From Palsa-504 sp963839095 (GTDB taxonomy: Bacteria; Actinomycetota; Actinomycetes; Streptosporangiales; Streptosporangiaceae), in assembly GCA_963839095.1 (NCBI GenBank), contig CAWIUF010000068.1, positions 1 to 64,000 on the forward strand: a DNA stretch of 64,000 nt, in the 5' to 3' direction. Shown piece after piece: positions 17,344 to 27,283 of the stretch. How positions within the stretch are numbered: the first letter of the stretch is position 1; every line of letters starts with the position of its first letter. Both the position numbers and the translations under genes were made by a program. The notes beneath the pieces were generated by a model, which saw only the letters and a list, made by a program, of their open reading frames with translations, was not told the DNA's origin and ran no database searches.

Positions 17344-17426
17344 CCGCCCACGGCCACGGCATCTTGTACCGGCCGATTACCAGGCGGCAGCCCCGGCGAG
17401 CCCGCAGACGCGACGCGGAGGTGATG

Positions 17427-18446
17427 ATGCAGGCAGGAGCCAGTGAGTCGTCAGCACCGGGGCTGAGCGAGTTGGCCGTTCGGCCGGGGAGCCCGCAGCC
17501 GGGCATTTCCGAAGGCAAGGCGGCGCTGGGCCGACGCGATGCGTCTGTTGCTGCTGTTGCTGAGCCCGCGAGACGAGTTCCAGGAGCTGCCGCTCCCGCA
17601 GGCGGTCCCACCGTCCTCCGGATGCTGCTCGGCGCCCAGCTGCGGCGCCTCCGGGAGGGCGCGGGCGTCACCCGCGACGACGCCGGGTATCACATTCGCG
17701 CCTCTGGGTCGAAGATCAGCCGGATGGAGCTGGGCCGGGTTTCCTTCAAGGAACGGGACGTCACCGACCTTCTTGAGTTCTACGGGGTCGAGGACCTGGC
17801 CGAGCGGGAGAAGCTCGTCCAGCTGACCCGGGAAGCGAACGCGACCCCCTGGTACCAGAAGTTCCAGGACGTCGTCCCCGACTGGTTCCACGTCTTCGTC
17901 GGCCTCGAAGAGGCCGCCCAGCTGATCCGGGTCTACGAGGTTCAGTTCGTGCCCGGGCTGCTGCAGACCGAGGAGTACGCGCGCGCCGTCATCCTCCAGG
18001 CTGCGCCCGGCCTGGACCCCGACGAGGTGGAGCGCCGGGTGGCGCTGCGGATGGGCCGGGAGAAGCTGCTGACCAGGGAGGCCCCGCCGCGGTACTGGGC
18101 CGTGATGGACGAGGCGGCGCTGCGCCGCCCGATGGGCGGCCGCGACGTGCACGTCGGGCAGATCGAGCGGCTCATCGACCTGGTCGGCGAGCCCAACATC
18201 ACCATCCAGGTGATGCCGTTCCGGTACGGCGGGCACGCGGCCGAGGGCGGCGCCTTCACCATCATGCGGTTCCCCGAGATCGACCTCCCCGACGTGGTCT
18301 ACATGGAGTACCTGACCGGCGCGCACTACATCGACAAGCCGGAAGAGGTCGAGCGCTACGCCGCCGCCATGGACCACCTCTCGGTCGCGGGCACGTCACC
18401 CGACCGGGCCAGGGAGGTCCTCACCGGGATGCTGAAGGACATCTGA
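17427..18446 (+). CDS. Xre-type regulator with DUF5753 domain
   Basis: 339 residues from ATG 17427, preceded by GGAGG. A ~60-residue disordered lead is followed by a helix-turn-helix (LLGAQLRRLREGAGVTRDDA, then SGSKISRMELGRVSF), and from about residue 145 a DUF5753 domain with WYQKFQDVVPDWFHVFVGLE, FVPGLLQTEEYARAV and VQVMPFRYGGHAAEGGAF-like text. Proteins of this class pair with small DUF397 partners and influence development or secondary metabolism in Streptomyces. No DUF397 gene follows here, unlike the paralogue at 27284. Confidence 0.9.
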   Translation: MQAGASESSAPGLSELAVRPGSPQPGISEGKAALGRRDASVAAVAEPARRVPGAAAPAGGPTVLRMLLGAQLRRLREGAGVTRDDAGYHIRASGSKISRMELGRVSFKERDVTDLLEFYGVEDLAEREKLVQLTREANATPWYQKFQDVVPDWFHVFVGLEEAAQLIRVYEVQFVPGLLQTEEYARAVILQAAPGLDPDEVERRVALRMGREKLLTREAPPRYWAVMDEAALRRPMGGRDVHVGQIERLIDLVGEPNITIQVMPFRYGGHAAEGGAFTIMRFPEIDLPDVVYMEYLTGAHYIDKPEEVERYAAAMDHLSVAGTSPDRAREVLTGMLKDI

Positions 18447-18786
18447 GGGCGAATACGGCACCACCGAAGGCGGTCCGGCCAGGAGGCCTTGAAGGCAACG
18501 ACCAGGGTGGGAAGGCGCCTTCCGGGAGCTTCTCGGACGCTAGGCCCGTCGGCTGAACCGGTCAAGTAAGCATGTCGCCACATGCCAAAGCCGGAGGCAG
18601 GAACGCTATCGCGAAATGGAACTTTCACGCGTCTTCCTGGGCCGATGGCTGGGTTAGCGCGCCCGTTTCTTCTTGCCGCCGGGCGCCGAGCTTACGCTGC
18701 ACCCCAGGGTGTGAAGGCTCTTTCCGGTCTGCTGGTGGCGGGCACCACCGCCATCGCTTTCTCCACTGACCCTTGGAGGAGATCAG
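18447..18786. other. Intergenic region upstream of the cellulase, with a 14-bp palindrome
   Basis: 340 bases without a supported gene. GGAAGGCGCCTTCC at 18510-18523 is a perfect palindrome and could be an operator or hairpin. I do not see the CebR-type site often found before cellulase genes. The last bases give GGAGGAGATCAG before the cellulase ATG. Confidence 0.4.
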
Positions 18787-21700
18787 ATGACCAGACGTCC
18801 AACTCGTCCGCGGACGCTAGCCAGCGCCTTGGCCGCATCCGGCCTGCTGGTTGGCGCGCTGCTTGCCTCCGGCACCGCAGCGGCCGCCCCTTCTCATCCC
18901 GCAGGAGCCGCGCGGGCGTCAGCCAGTAAGGCGAACAACGGGCCGCCCGCCGGCGCGCCGGTCACCAGCCCGGCGCCGGGCCAGGTGTTCGCGCCCGGTT
19001 CAAGCATCAAGCTGTCGGCGGCTCCCCTCCTGGTTAGCGACGCCGCCAAGGACGGGCTGAGCAGCGCTCCGGTGACCGCCATCAAGTTCTTCGCGAGCAC
19101 CAGCCTGACCAACAACGTCCTGGTGGGCGAGGCCAAGTCGGCGCCCTGGACTGTGTCGTGGAACCACGTGCCAGCGGGTGACTACTCGGTGACCGCGGTG
19201 ACCTACAACAAGCAGGGAAGCACGACCTCGGACCCGGTGGCCATCCGGGTCGTGAAGCCCAGCGTGCTGACAGCCCAGTCCTCGCTCACGATCACCAAGG
19301 GCCACAGCGCGTCGTTCGCCGTCAAGCTGTCCACGGCGCCCAGCAGCCCGGTCACGGTGCACCTGAGCGACGCCGGCACCGGGACCAAGGTGTCCAAGGG
19401 CCAGGCGCTCACCTTCACGCCGTCGAACTGGAACCAGCCGCAGCCGGTCACCGTGGCCGCGGCGCAGGCCAAGGCCGGCAGCCACTCGACCATCACCGCG
19501 TCAGCGGCCGGGCTGGGGAGCGCCTCGGTGGCAGTCACCGCCGCGCCGGCCGCTACCGGATATGACCAGTGGTTCCTCAACCTTTACAACCAGCTCACGA
19601 ACTCGAGCAACGGTTACTTCAGCCCGAAGGGCATCCCGTATCACTCGGTCGAGCAGCTCATCGTGGAGGCCCCGGACTACGGTCACGAGACCACCTCGGA
19701 GACCTTCAGCTACTGGCTGTGGCTGACGGCCGACTTCGGCCGGGTCAGCGGCGACTGGACCGCGTTCAACAACGCCTGGTCCGTCACGATGCAATACGAC
19801 GTCCCGAACGCGGCCAACCAGCCCGGGTGCAGCGCCTACAACGCGTCCTCCCCGGCGACGTACGGGCCGGAAGCGGCGTCCCCGGCCAGCTACCCGGTGG
19901 CGCTCAACTCCTCGGTCCCGGTCGGCTCGGACCCGCTGTCCGCCGAGCTGACCTCCACCTACGGCGGCTGCACCCTTGACACGCCCATGTGGATCATGGA
20001 CACCGACAACCGGTACGGCTTCGGCCAGCAGGAAGACGGCACCTCCACGCCGAGCTACATCAACACGTTCCAGCGCGGCGCCGAGGAGTCGGTCTGGGAC
20101 ACGGTCGACCAGCCCGACTGGGACAACCTGTCGAAGGGCGAGAGCGGATCCGGCTACCTCGCACTGTTCAACAACGGCGGCGGCAGCTTCGCCGCCCAGT
20201 ACAAGTACACCGACGCGCCGGACGCCGACGCGCGCATGATCCAGGCCGCGTACTGGGCCCTGCAGTACGCCACCGCGCAGGGCAACCAGTCGCAGCTCTC
20301 GTCGACCCTGGCCAGCGCGGCCAAGCTCGGCGACTACGTGCGGTACTCGATGTACGACAAGTACTTCAAGCAGATCAGCGCCAACTGCAGCCAGGTCGGC
20401 TCGGTGGCGTGCCCGGCCGGCACGTCCAAGGCCAACGAGGCAACCTACCTGCTGTCCTGGTACTACGCCTTCGGCGGTTCCACCACCGGCGCCTGGTCCT
20501 GGCGGATCAGCGGCACCGAGATCCACGAGGGATACCAGAACCCGCTGGCGGCGTTCGCGCTGAGCAACACCACCAGCCTGATCCCGCTGTCCCCGTCGGC
20601 CAAGGCCGACTGGGGGACCAGCCTGACCACGCAGCTCAACCTGATGCAGTGGCTGCAGTCCAACGAGGGCGCGATCGCCGGCGGCGTCACCAACAACTGG
20701 GGCGGCAACTACGGCGACGCGGGCAAGCCGCCGGCCGGTGACCCCACCTTCGACGGCATGTACTACGACTTCGAGCCCGTGTACCACAACCCGCCGTCCA
20801 ACCAGTGGTTCGGCTACCAGGCCTGGCCGATGGAGCGGGTCGCGGAGTACTACTACGTGACCGGCAACGCCCAGGCCAAGGCGATCCTGCAGAAGTGGGT
20901 GTCGTGGGCCGAGTCGGTCGTCACGGTCAACACGACCACCGGGGCGATCTGCGAGCCCGGGCAGCTCAACTGGAGCGGCCAGCCGGCCGGGAGCTTCACG
21001 ACCGGCACCTCGAGCACGGCGCAGCCGCCGGCCAACCCGGGCCTGCACGTCACCGTGACCGGAGGATGCTCGGGCGACATCGGCGTGGCCGCCTCGCTGG
21101 CCAAGACGTACATGTACTACGCGGCCAAGTCCGGCGACACCACCGCGGAAACCGCCGCGCAGAACATCATCGACGTCATCCACCAGTTCTACGGCGACAG
21201 CCTCGGCTTCTCGGCGCCGGAGACCAGGACCGACTACAGCAACTTCACCTCGGCCTTCAACACCACCAACTTCGAGGGCCTGTTCATCCCGTCCGGCTGG
21301 ACCGGGAGCTACCCCGGCCTCGGCAGCACCCCGATGACCTCCGCCGACAACACCTTCTTGTCCATCCGCCCGTGGTACACCAGCGTGGCGAACTACCCCG
21401 AGGTGCAGAACTACCTGAACGGCGGGGCCGCCCCGGTGTTCAACTACCACCGGTTCTGGGCGGAGGCGGACATCGCGACGGCGTTCGACTCGTTCGCCTT
21501 CCTGTTCCCGAACGTGTCCCCGCCAGCCAGCGCCACCCCCACGGTCACGGTGACCAACCCAGGCACCCAGACCGGCACCGTCGGCACCGCTGAGACCCTG
21601 CAGGTCCAGGCGTCCGACTCGGCCAGCGGCAAGACCCTTACCTACAGTGCCACCGACCTCCCGTTCGGACTATCACTTAACGCCACCACCGGCGCGGTCA

Positions 21701-22686
21701 CCGGCAGCCCGACCACGGCGGGCACCTACCTCACCACCGTGACCGTCAACGACGGCAGCGGGGCGTCCTCGGTCAACCTCAGCTGGACGATCAGCCCGAA
21801 GGGCACCGGCAACGTCATCACGGTCACCCCGCCGGCCAACCAGACCGGCACCGTCGGCACCGCCGCCAGCCTGCAGATCCAGGCCACGGACTCCGCCGCC
21901 GGCCAGACCCTCACCTACAGCGCCACCGGCCTGCCCGCGGGGCTGGCGATCAGCTCCTCCACCGGGCTGATCTCCGGCACCCCGACCACGGCAGGCAACC
22001 TCCAGCGTCACCGTGACCGTCTCCGACACCACCGGGGCGAAGGGGACAGCCGCCTTCACCTGGACCATCAACCCGCAAGGCACTCAACACCATCACGGTG
22101 ACCAACCCGGGCAACCAGACCGGCACCGTCGGCACCGCCGCCAGCCTGCAGATCCAGGCCACGGACTCCGCCGCCGGCCAGACCCTCACCTACAGCGCCA
22201 CCGGCCTGCCGGCCGGCCTGGCGATCAGCGCCACCACCGGCGCGATCACCGGCACCCCGACCACGGCAGGAACCTCCAGCGTCACCGTGACCGTCTCCGA
22301 CACCACCGGGGCGAAGGGGACAGCCGCCTTCACCTGGACCATCAACCCCGCTAGCGGGGGCGGTGCGTGCCATGTCACCTACACCCTGAACAGCGCCTGG
22401 AACGCTAACCCCAACGGCTTCACCGTCCCAGGTGACCATCGCCAACACCGGGACGACCACGATCAACTCGTGGTCGCTGACCTTCACCTGGCCTGGCGAC
22501 GAAAAGATCACCGCCAACTTCAACGGTGGCTTCTCCCAGACCGGGGCGAACGCAACCCTCACCAACGCCAGTTACAACGGCACCATCGCGCCGGGCGGCA
22601 GCATCAGCGACGGCTTCCAGGGCACGTGGACCAGCAACCACGCCAACCCGACGTCGTTCGCGATCAACGGCACCCCCTGCACCTGA
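18787..22686 (+). CDS. Secreted GH48 cellulase with Ig-like linkers and C-terminal CBM2, frameshifted in the tail
   Basis: Exported processive cellulase. Residues 1-34 are a signal peptide; two Ig-like/adhesion modules follow (about 55-155 and 160-255); the GH48 catalytic domain spans about 258-908. Its N-terminal loop GIPYHSVEQLIVEAPDYGH followed by ETTSETFSYWLWL supplies the two catalytic-site Glu residues known in this family. He_PIG-type repeats follow, then a CBM2 (NSWSLTFTWPGD, and GGSISDGFQGTW). Three single-base gains (about 22000, 22080 and 22430, the last in a CCC run) break the tail; the uninterrupted frame stops at 22101 after the second repeat. The catalytic domain is whole, so a CBM-less enzyme could still be secreted. 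Confidence 0.9.
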
Positions 22687-22695
22687 CCGGCGAAC

Positions 22696-22730
22696 CTGCT
22701 GCCCGGACCGGCCTGCGGTCCGGGCAGCAG
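22696..22730 (+). terminator. Strong hairpin after the cellulase gene
   Basis: A perfect 15-bp stem (CTGCTGCCCGGACCG with its complement) around a 5-base loop, 10 bases after the CBM2 stop. It is a clear transcription terminator by shape, though without a U-tract. Confidence 0.75.
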
Positions 22731-22797
22731 GCCAGGATAACCGTCCGCCGGGGGTCGTGCGACCCCGGCGGACTTCCGCGGTATGCGCGTATAAGGA

Positions 22798-23264
22798 TTA
22801 AGGGCAGGCCTTTTCGAAGGCGGCGCCGTCGCTTTGCATCGTAGCCATGCTTGGAAGCTGCGCCGCGCCGCTTTGCGATGCGACCAGGGCGGTGTAGTCG
22901 TCAGCCAGGGCGGTCATCGCCTTGGCCGCGGCCGGGTGCGTCGCTTGCCGTGCGGCGGCATTGAGCGCATTGGCGAAGTTCGTGAAGTCCCGGTCGATGG
23001 CGGACTGGCTGCTCTGGTCCTTGCCCTGCCGCGCTTGCAAGGTCTGCTCGGCCTTCCGCGCGGCGGAGCAGGCCACGTCGGGAGCGGGCGGCCCCACGAT
23101 AGGCGCGCTGCGTCTGGACTGCGGGAGGCGCGGCGGCGGAGGAGGCGGAGCGAGCGGACGTGGCTCCCGGTGGTCGCGGTAGCGCCGGCGCAGCCGCCTA
23201 CGACAATGCCGACCGCCAGCACAGAGGCGATGGCGGGAACGACGCGGACCGTGCGGTGCATCAT
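22798..23264 (-). CDS. Putative small secreted lipoprotein, frameshifted
   Basis: The N-terminus (from ATG 23264) is a lipoprotein signal, MMHRTVRVVPAIASVLAVG followed by IVVGGCAGA with the lipobox Cys. The C-terminal ~95 residues lie in another frame: VACSAARKAEQTLQARQGKD to DGAAFEKACP, two Cys apart, probably a helical domain closed by a disulphide. One shift near 23150 joins them. No family is recognised. It would sit on the outer face of the cell membrane. It converges with the cellulase gene. Confidence 0.55.
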
Positions 23265-23541
23265 GGCCCATGACGGTACGCCAGGCGCGACGGCATGCCC
23301 AGGACGGCGCGGCGCGGCCGCGGTCCAGCAGCGCGTTCGATAGTGCGCGGATGAAAGTTACGCACGGAATCGGACGAGGGCACCTAGGGGACCGTGGTTC
23401 AGGCCGGCGGCGAGCTGTTCAGCGGGAGTCAGCGCCGTGACGGCTTGCCTGTACATCGACAGACTCAGGGGTACGTTACGGCGCTCTAACGGGCGCTGTC
23501 GCCAGAGCCTGCCATTACCGCGCGCGTGCCAGCATTCGTGC

Positions 23542-24993
23542 ATGGGACAGCGACTTACGCATGCGAGCCCGGGACAAGAACTTACGCATGTGCCGTGCCC
23601 AGAGTGCGGGACATCCGGCGAGTCGGATCCCGAGCAGAGCCACTGGCAGTGCAGCAACTGCGGTGGCGGTTTCTACTTGCGACGCTGTGCGGCGTGCTCC
23701 AGGGTCAGCTATGTCGGCGGCTTGCAGGGATTTCACACGCCGTGGCCGTGCACCTGGTGCGGGCGGTACAACCAAGGCTTCAGCCAGAACCAGGACCCGG
23801 CTGCCGCAAGCGCGGCCGAACTAGCCGCCGAAGTGGACCGCTACGGGCGCCCAGGCAGCCCGGCCGTACCGGATACCACCTGGCGGGACCGGACACAGGC
23901 GCACGACACGGCCGCGGCCGTGGGCCCGGCCAGTCCGGACGAACGATCGCCGAGGCACGGCCAGGTCCCCACCCCGACCCCGGGCATCTGGCCCTTCACG
24001 CGGAAACGCGGCATCCTTGCTGGTGCGGCCGTCGTAGTCGCGGTTGCCGCTGCGCTGGCAGCCCTCTTGGGGGCACCGGATCATGGCGGAAGCAATAAGC
24101 CGCCGCTCCTGACTAAGTCGGCCCGGCCGGCCTTGCGGCAGACGTCAGCCGGCGCCGCCGTCATATCCTGCGCCTCGGGTTCGATCGAGCTTATCGGTTC
24201 TTCCACTTTCGGCCCGGTCGTGCAGGCCGCGGCTAGCATTTATACGCGGCAGTGCCACGCTAGCATCAACGTAGCCTACGGTGATGTCGGCGGTAAAGGT
24301 ATAGACAGCGCCTATGCCGCAGCGACGGTGAATGCGGCAGTGCAAAGTAAGCCTGCGCAAGCCGGGTCAATGATCGCCATGTACAACGGAGAAACCTCCA
24401 GCGCCCCGTTCCTGACGCCCGACCCGCTGGGCGTGCTCATTTTCTCCGTGGTCGCCCATACCGGTCTCTACTTCGGATCGGACATCAGCAGTGGTGAGCT
24501 GAAGCGGCTCTTCCTGCAGGGCGGCGAGCCCGGCAAGATCGCGGCCGGCCGCCAGGCCGGCACTGGAACCCGTATCACCCTCCTAGGCTTCCTCCAAAGG
24601 CAAGGGCCAGGGCCGCAAGTTTCGGGCAACAGCTGCCCGCCCCCGGCGGGGAGTGCTGTTTGCACTGAAGACAGCAATATGGAACTTCTCAGTTTCGTGA
24701 ATGAAACGCGGAACGCGATCGGTTACGCGGAGGTTGACCAGGAATCCAATGGGCATCCCGCTGGCTATCCCGACGCTTCCGTGCTCAGCATCAACGGCAT
24801 CGCCCCCACGCCTGCGAACGTTCGAAATGGCTCGTATAATTTCGCGACAGTGGCCAACCTGTACATGCCTCCGCACCCATCGGCGCTAGCCAAGAGCTTC
24901 TACCAGTACCTGCTGCAATATATTGCGGCAAATCAGTCGGGCGGCCTCATCACGTGCTCCGGTGTGCCGAAGAAGCTGGAGGCTAACTGCTAG
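23542..24993 (+). CDS. Double zinc ribbon - membrane helix - PstS-like substrate-binding domain protein
   Basis: 483 residues from ATG 23542; a GTG at 23437 with GGGAG upstream would add 35 residues. The cytoplasmic N-terminus has two zinc-ribbon pairs (CPECG, CSNCG, then CAACS, CTWCG). A disordered link follows, then one membrane helix GILAGAAVVVAVAAALAALL near residue 186, and an extracellular periplasmic-binding-protein fold of the phosphate-binding (PstS) kind: SIELIGSSTFGPVVQAAASI, DVGGKGIDSAYAAATV, GVLIFSVVAHTG and TGTRITLLGFLQRQG. No ABC genes are adjacent. Architecture suggests a sensor or a membrane-anchored binder rather than transport. Codons and AT content of the PBP part (TTCGTGAATGAAACG-like) are softer than its neighbours. 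Confidence 0.8.
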   Translation: MGQRLTHASPGQELTHVPCPECGTSGESDPEQSHWQCSNCGGGFYLRRCAACSRVSYVGGLQGFHTPWPCTWCGRYNQGFSQNQDPAAASAAELAAEVDRYGRPGSPAVPDTTWRDRTQAHDTAAAVGPASPDERSPRHGQVPTPTPGIWPFTRKRGILAGAAVVVAVAAALAALLGAPDHGGSNKPPLLTKSARPALRQTSAGAAVISCASGSIELIGSSTFGPVVQAAASIYTRQCHASINVAYGDVGGKGIDSAYAAATVNAAVQSKPAQAGSMIAMYNGETSSAPFLTPDPLGVLIFSVVAHTGLYFGSDISSGELKRLFLQGGEPGKIAAGRQAGTGTRITLLGFLQRQGPGPQVSGNSCPPPAGSAVCTEDSNMELLSFVNETRNAIGYAEVDQESNGHPAGYPDASVLSINGIAPTPANVRNGSYNFATVANLYMPPHPSALAKSFYQYLLQYIAANQSGGLITCSGVPKKLEANC

Positions 24994-25339
24994 GGCCAGA
25001 TCGCATGGACTTCCCCTGACCGGATCGCCACCGCACCGGCTTAGATCCTGGGTAGCTATAACCCAGTGCCACTCAGCTTAAGTTGATCTTGTCTTAAAAT
25101 GGACAAAAGGGGAGAAAGCCGACGGGGTGCGGCCGCACATAAAAGATCTTGGATAGTTACACACCCTATAGTGTGCGCAGGTATCCACTATCTTCCAGAA
25201 TCCCCGTTCGATGTCACCTGGCGGGCCGGCTTCGGCCGCCGGGCCCGTTACCATGGCGGCCACTGCTAACCGCGAGCCTCCTGGGACTAGCGGAAAAATA
25301 GCCTCAGTGGCATTGAGCTATAACCGCACTAAGGGCTCC
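24994..25339. other. AT-richer intergenic island
   Basis: About 345 bases with markedly lower GC than the surroundings. AGCTATAACC occurs at about 25056 and again near 25316, each beside a CAGTG(C/G)CA-like segment in opposite sense, giving imperfect inverted copies at the two edges. A short leftward frame (25078-25263) has no recognisable product. It may be a miniature element or a regulatory region. Confidence 0.35.
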
Positions 25340-25393
25340 TGGATGTAGGCGTGGGCGCATGCAGAAGGTCAGGGGTCCGAATCCCTGCACCCG
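25340..25393 (+). pseudogene. tRNA-Ala-like 3' fragment, second copy
   Basis: GCAGAAGGTCAGGGG followed by CCGAATCCC matches the 3' half of the tRNA-Ala-like sequence at 10471-10500, with a T-loop TCCGAAT. The acceptor end is changed (CTGCACCC) and the 5' half is not recognisable. It is in the same orientation as the copy at 10.5 kb. Confidence 0.45.
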
Positions 25394-25530
25394 CTGCGGC
25401 GGACTCCCACCGCGGGAGGGGTCGTCACCGGATCCCGGTGATTGGCTTGGCCCGGAGTTGGCTGTCCGCGCTGCAGCAGCTTCGGCCGATCTGGCATCGT
25501 ATATGGAGAAGGCGAAGCGAGAGGTTGAGC

Positions 25531-26220
25531 GTGCACACCCCCCATGACATCGAAAAGGGCCTGCCCGAGACCGTGAGCTTGCTTGACGAGCTGCGGACAG
25601 CCATCTTCCACGGGGAGCTCGGGCCCAACCAGCGGCTGGTAGAGCCCGAGCTCGCGGCACGGTACGGCACGACCAGAGGCGCCGTCCGGGTGGCGCTGGT
25701 CCAGCTGGAGAACGAGGGGCTGATCATCCGCCCGCCCAACCGCAGCGCCTCGGTCCGGCCGGTGACGCCCGCCGAGGCAATCGAGATCACCGAGGTCCGC
25801 GCCGTCATCGAGGGACTGTGCGCCGCCAAGGCGGCGACCGCGGCCACCGAGGAGGACCACGCGGAGCTGCGGGCGCTCATGCGCCAGATGGCGGACGCCG
25901 TCCGGCACGGCGACATGATCAAGGACAGCAGGATCAGCGACCTGATGCACGCCAAGATCCGCGAGGTCGGCGGGCAGGGCACCGCGAACCGGATCCTGGA
26001 GCGCCTGCGGTACCAGGACGTCCGCTACCAGTTCCACGTGAGCCTGCTGCCGGGCCGCCTCGTCAAGGGCGCCAACGAGCACTACGACATCATCGAGGCG
26101 GTGATCGCCGGGGACCCGGCGACGGCCGAGCAGATCACCCGCGACCACTTCACGAGCGTCATCGCCGCCCTCCGCCAGCTCGAAGAGGTCAAGGCGCAGC
26201 ACCCCGGCATCGCACTCTGA
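25531..26220 (+). CDS. GntR family regulator, FadR/FCD type
   Basis: 229 residues from GTG 25531 (GAGAGG upstream). Winged helix at about 15-80: LRTAIFHGELGPNQRLVEPE, then LAARYGTTRGAVRVALVQLE. The FCD effector domain has ITEVRAVIEGLCAAKAA and, near the C-terminus, HYDIIEAVIAGDPATAEQIT with FTSVIAAL; these His and Asp positions often bind a metal and a carboxylate ligand. No metabolic operon is adjacent, so its target is unknown. It follows a tRNA-like fragment. Confidence 0.9.
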   Translation: MHTPHDIEKGLPETVSLLDELRTAIFHGELGPNQRLVEPELAARYGTTRGAVRVALVQLENEGLIIRPPNRSASVRPVTPAEAIEITEVRAVIEGLCAAKAATAATEEDHAELRALMRQMADAVRHGDMIKDSRISDLMHAKIREVGGQGTANRILERLRYQDVRYQFHVSLLPGRLVKGANEHYDIIEAVIAGDPATAEQITRDHFTSVIAALRQLEEVKAQHPGIAL

Positions 26221-26412
26221 TCACAGCCACGAGGAATCCGCGGGCGAGGCATTCGTCGTTCCTGCTGCCCTCAGTCGCTCACGCAGCAGATACAGGCAGC
26301 CTTCGAGGACATCGTCGGCGAGGGCTTCGGGGTCGGCGAGGAGTATCTCGCACGCCAGCAACCGGGCGGCGGAGACCGGGAGGCTGGCGATCGCCTGGGC
26401 CGGGTCGTTCAT
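26221..26412 (-). CDS. Small protein downstream of the Bergerat ATPase gene
   Basis: 63 residues from ATG 26412: MNDPAQAIASLPVSAARLLA to PADSSWL, predicted helical, with no signal or motif. Codon use looks real and it lies about 110 bases after the ATPase gene on the same strand, so it may be its cotranscribed partner. I do not recognise a family. Confidence 0.5.
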   Translation of the reverse strand: MNDPAQAIASLPVSAARLLACEILLADPEALADDVLEGCLYLLRERLRAAGTTNASPADSSWL

Positions 26413-26519
26413 CGCTGCTGCCTTCTGGGTGCGGTGAGGTGCTGGCTGGCTGGCATGACGCGGGTCGTCATCTGGCTGGTCCTTTCTAGTGAGCGGATTG
26501 CCGGTGCGGAATGGCGGGG

Positions 26520-27080
26520 TCAGCGGGCTTCGAGCAGGGCCCAGACGGACTTGGCCTGCAGGCCGGGGATCTGGTCGCAGCCCCAGCTGCAGCTGAGCTG
26601 GTCGACGATGGCCAGGCCGCGGCCGTGCTCCTCCTGCGCCCCGGGGCGGCGGGCTGCCGGGGCGCCGGCGGAGGCGGGGAGGTTGTCCCAGACCTCGACC
26701 TGCAGCCGGGTCCGGTCGGACATCAGGCGCAGCCACAGCTCGGTGAGCCGCCCGTCGGCCTGGTAGCGGGGGCTGCCGTCGGCGTCGGTGGCGAGCAGGA
26801 CGACGTTAGTCGTCAGCTCGCTGACGACCAGTGCGCTGACCTCGCCGAGGTCGCTGGTCTGGGCTAGGTTCCAGCCGCCGAGGACCATGGCGGTGAACGC
26901 GCGGGCCAGGCCGGGCGCGGTGGGCAGCGCGCCGACCGGGCCGAGGGCGGAGAACAGCGGCCAGGGCCGGGCCCCCGGCCAGCGCCGGGCGAGGGCAAGG
27001 CGAGCGGCGCGCACCGCCGACTCGCCGTCCGCCCGGCCTGCTTCGGGGCCTGCCGCGGCCGTGCCCGCCCTGCCGTTCAT
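26520..27080 (-). CDS. Orphan HATPase_c (RsbW-like) ATP-binding protein
   Basis: 186 residues from ATG 27080. The Bergerat fold is visible: the N box region LVVSELTTNVVLLATD, a G1-like LQVEVWDNLPAS, and G2 EEHGRGLAIVDQLSCSWG. Such proteins in actinomycetes act as anti-sigma kinases or as partners of Xre/DUF397 regulators. It is divergent from the DUF5753 regulator at 27284 with a 200-base gap, an arrangement common in this phylum. Confidence 0.88.
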   Translation of the reverse strand: MNGRAGTAAAGPEAGRADGESAVRAARLALARRWPGARPWPLFSALGPVGALPTAPGLARAFTAMVLGGWNLAQTSDLGEVSALVVSELTTNVVLLATDADGSPRYQADGRLTELWLRLMSDRTRLQVEVWDNLPASAGAPAARRPGAQEEHGRGLAIVDQLSCSWGCDQIPGLQAKSVWALLEAR

Positions 27081-27283
27081 GAGGTTCCCTCCGGGTGACG
27101 TTGAGCGCTCAGGTGCCGTACTTCGTGACCGTGGAGACAACCTTGCGTTCTGCCAAGAGCAAGGGCCAATCCTCATCGTGTAGGCATCCGAGGGCATCTC
27201 CGGGCACGGAGAGTTTTGCTGTTGCTACCAGTAGTTAGAGCGTGGGACGCTGGCGAGAGCAGGCGAACACGAGAGGCGGCAAC

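Noticed and set aside
19501..21450. A 649-codon leftward open frame inside the cellulase gene
   Set aside because: It mirrors the GH48 domain codon by codon (Val/Arg/Gly-rich shadow) and matches no family.
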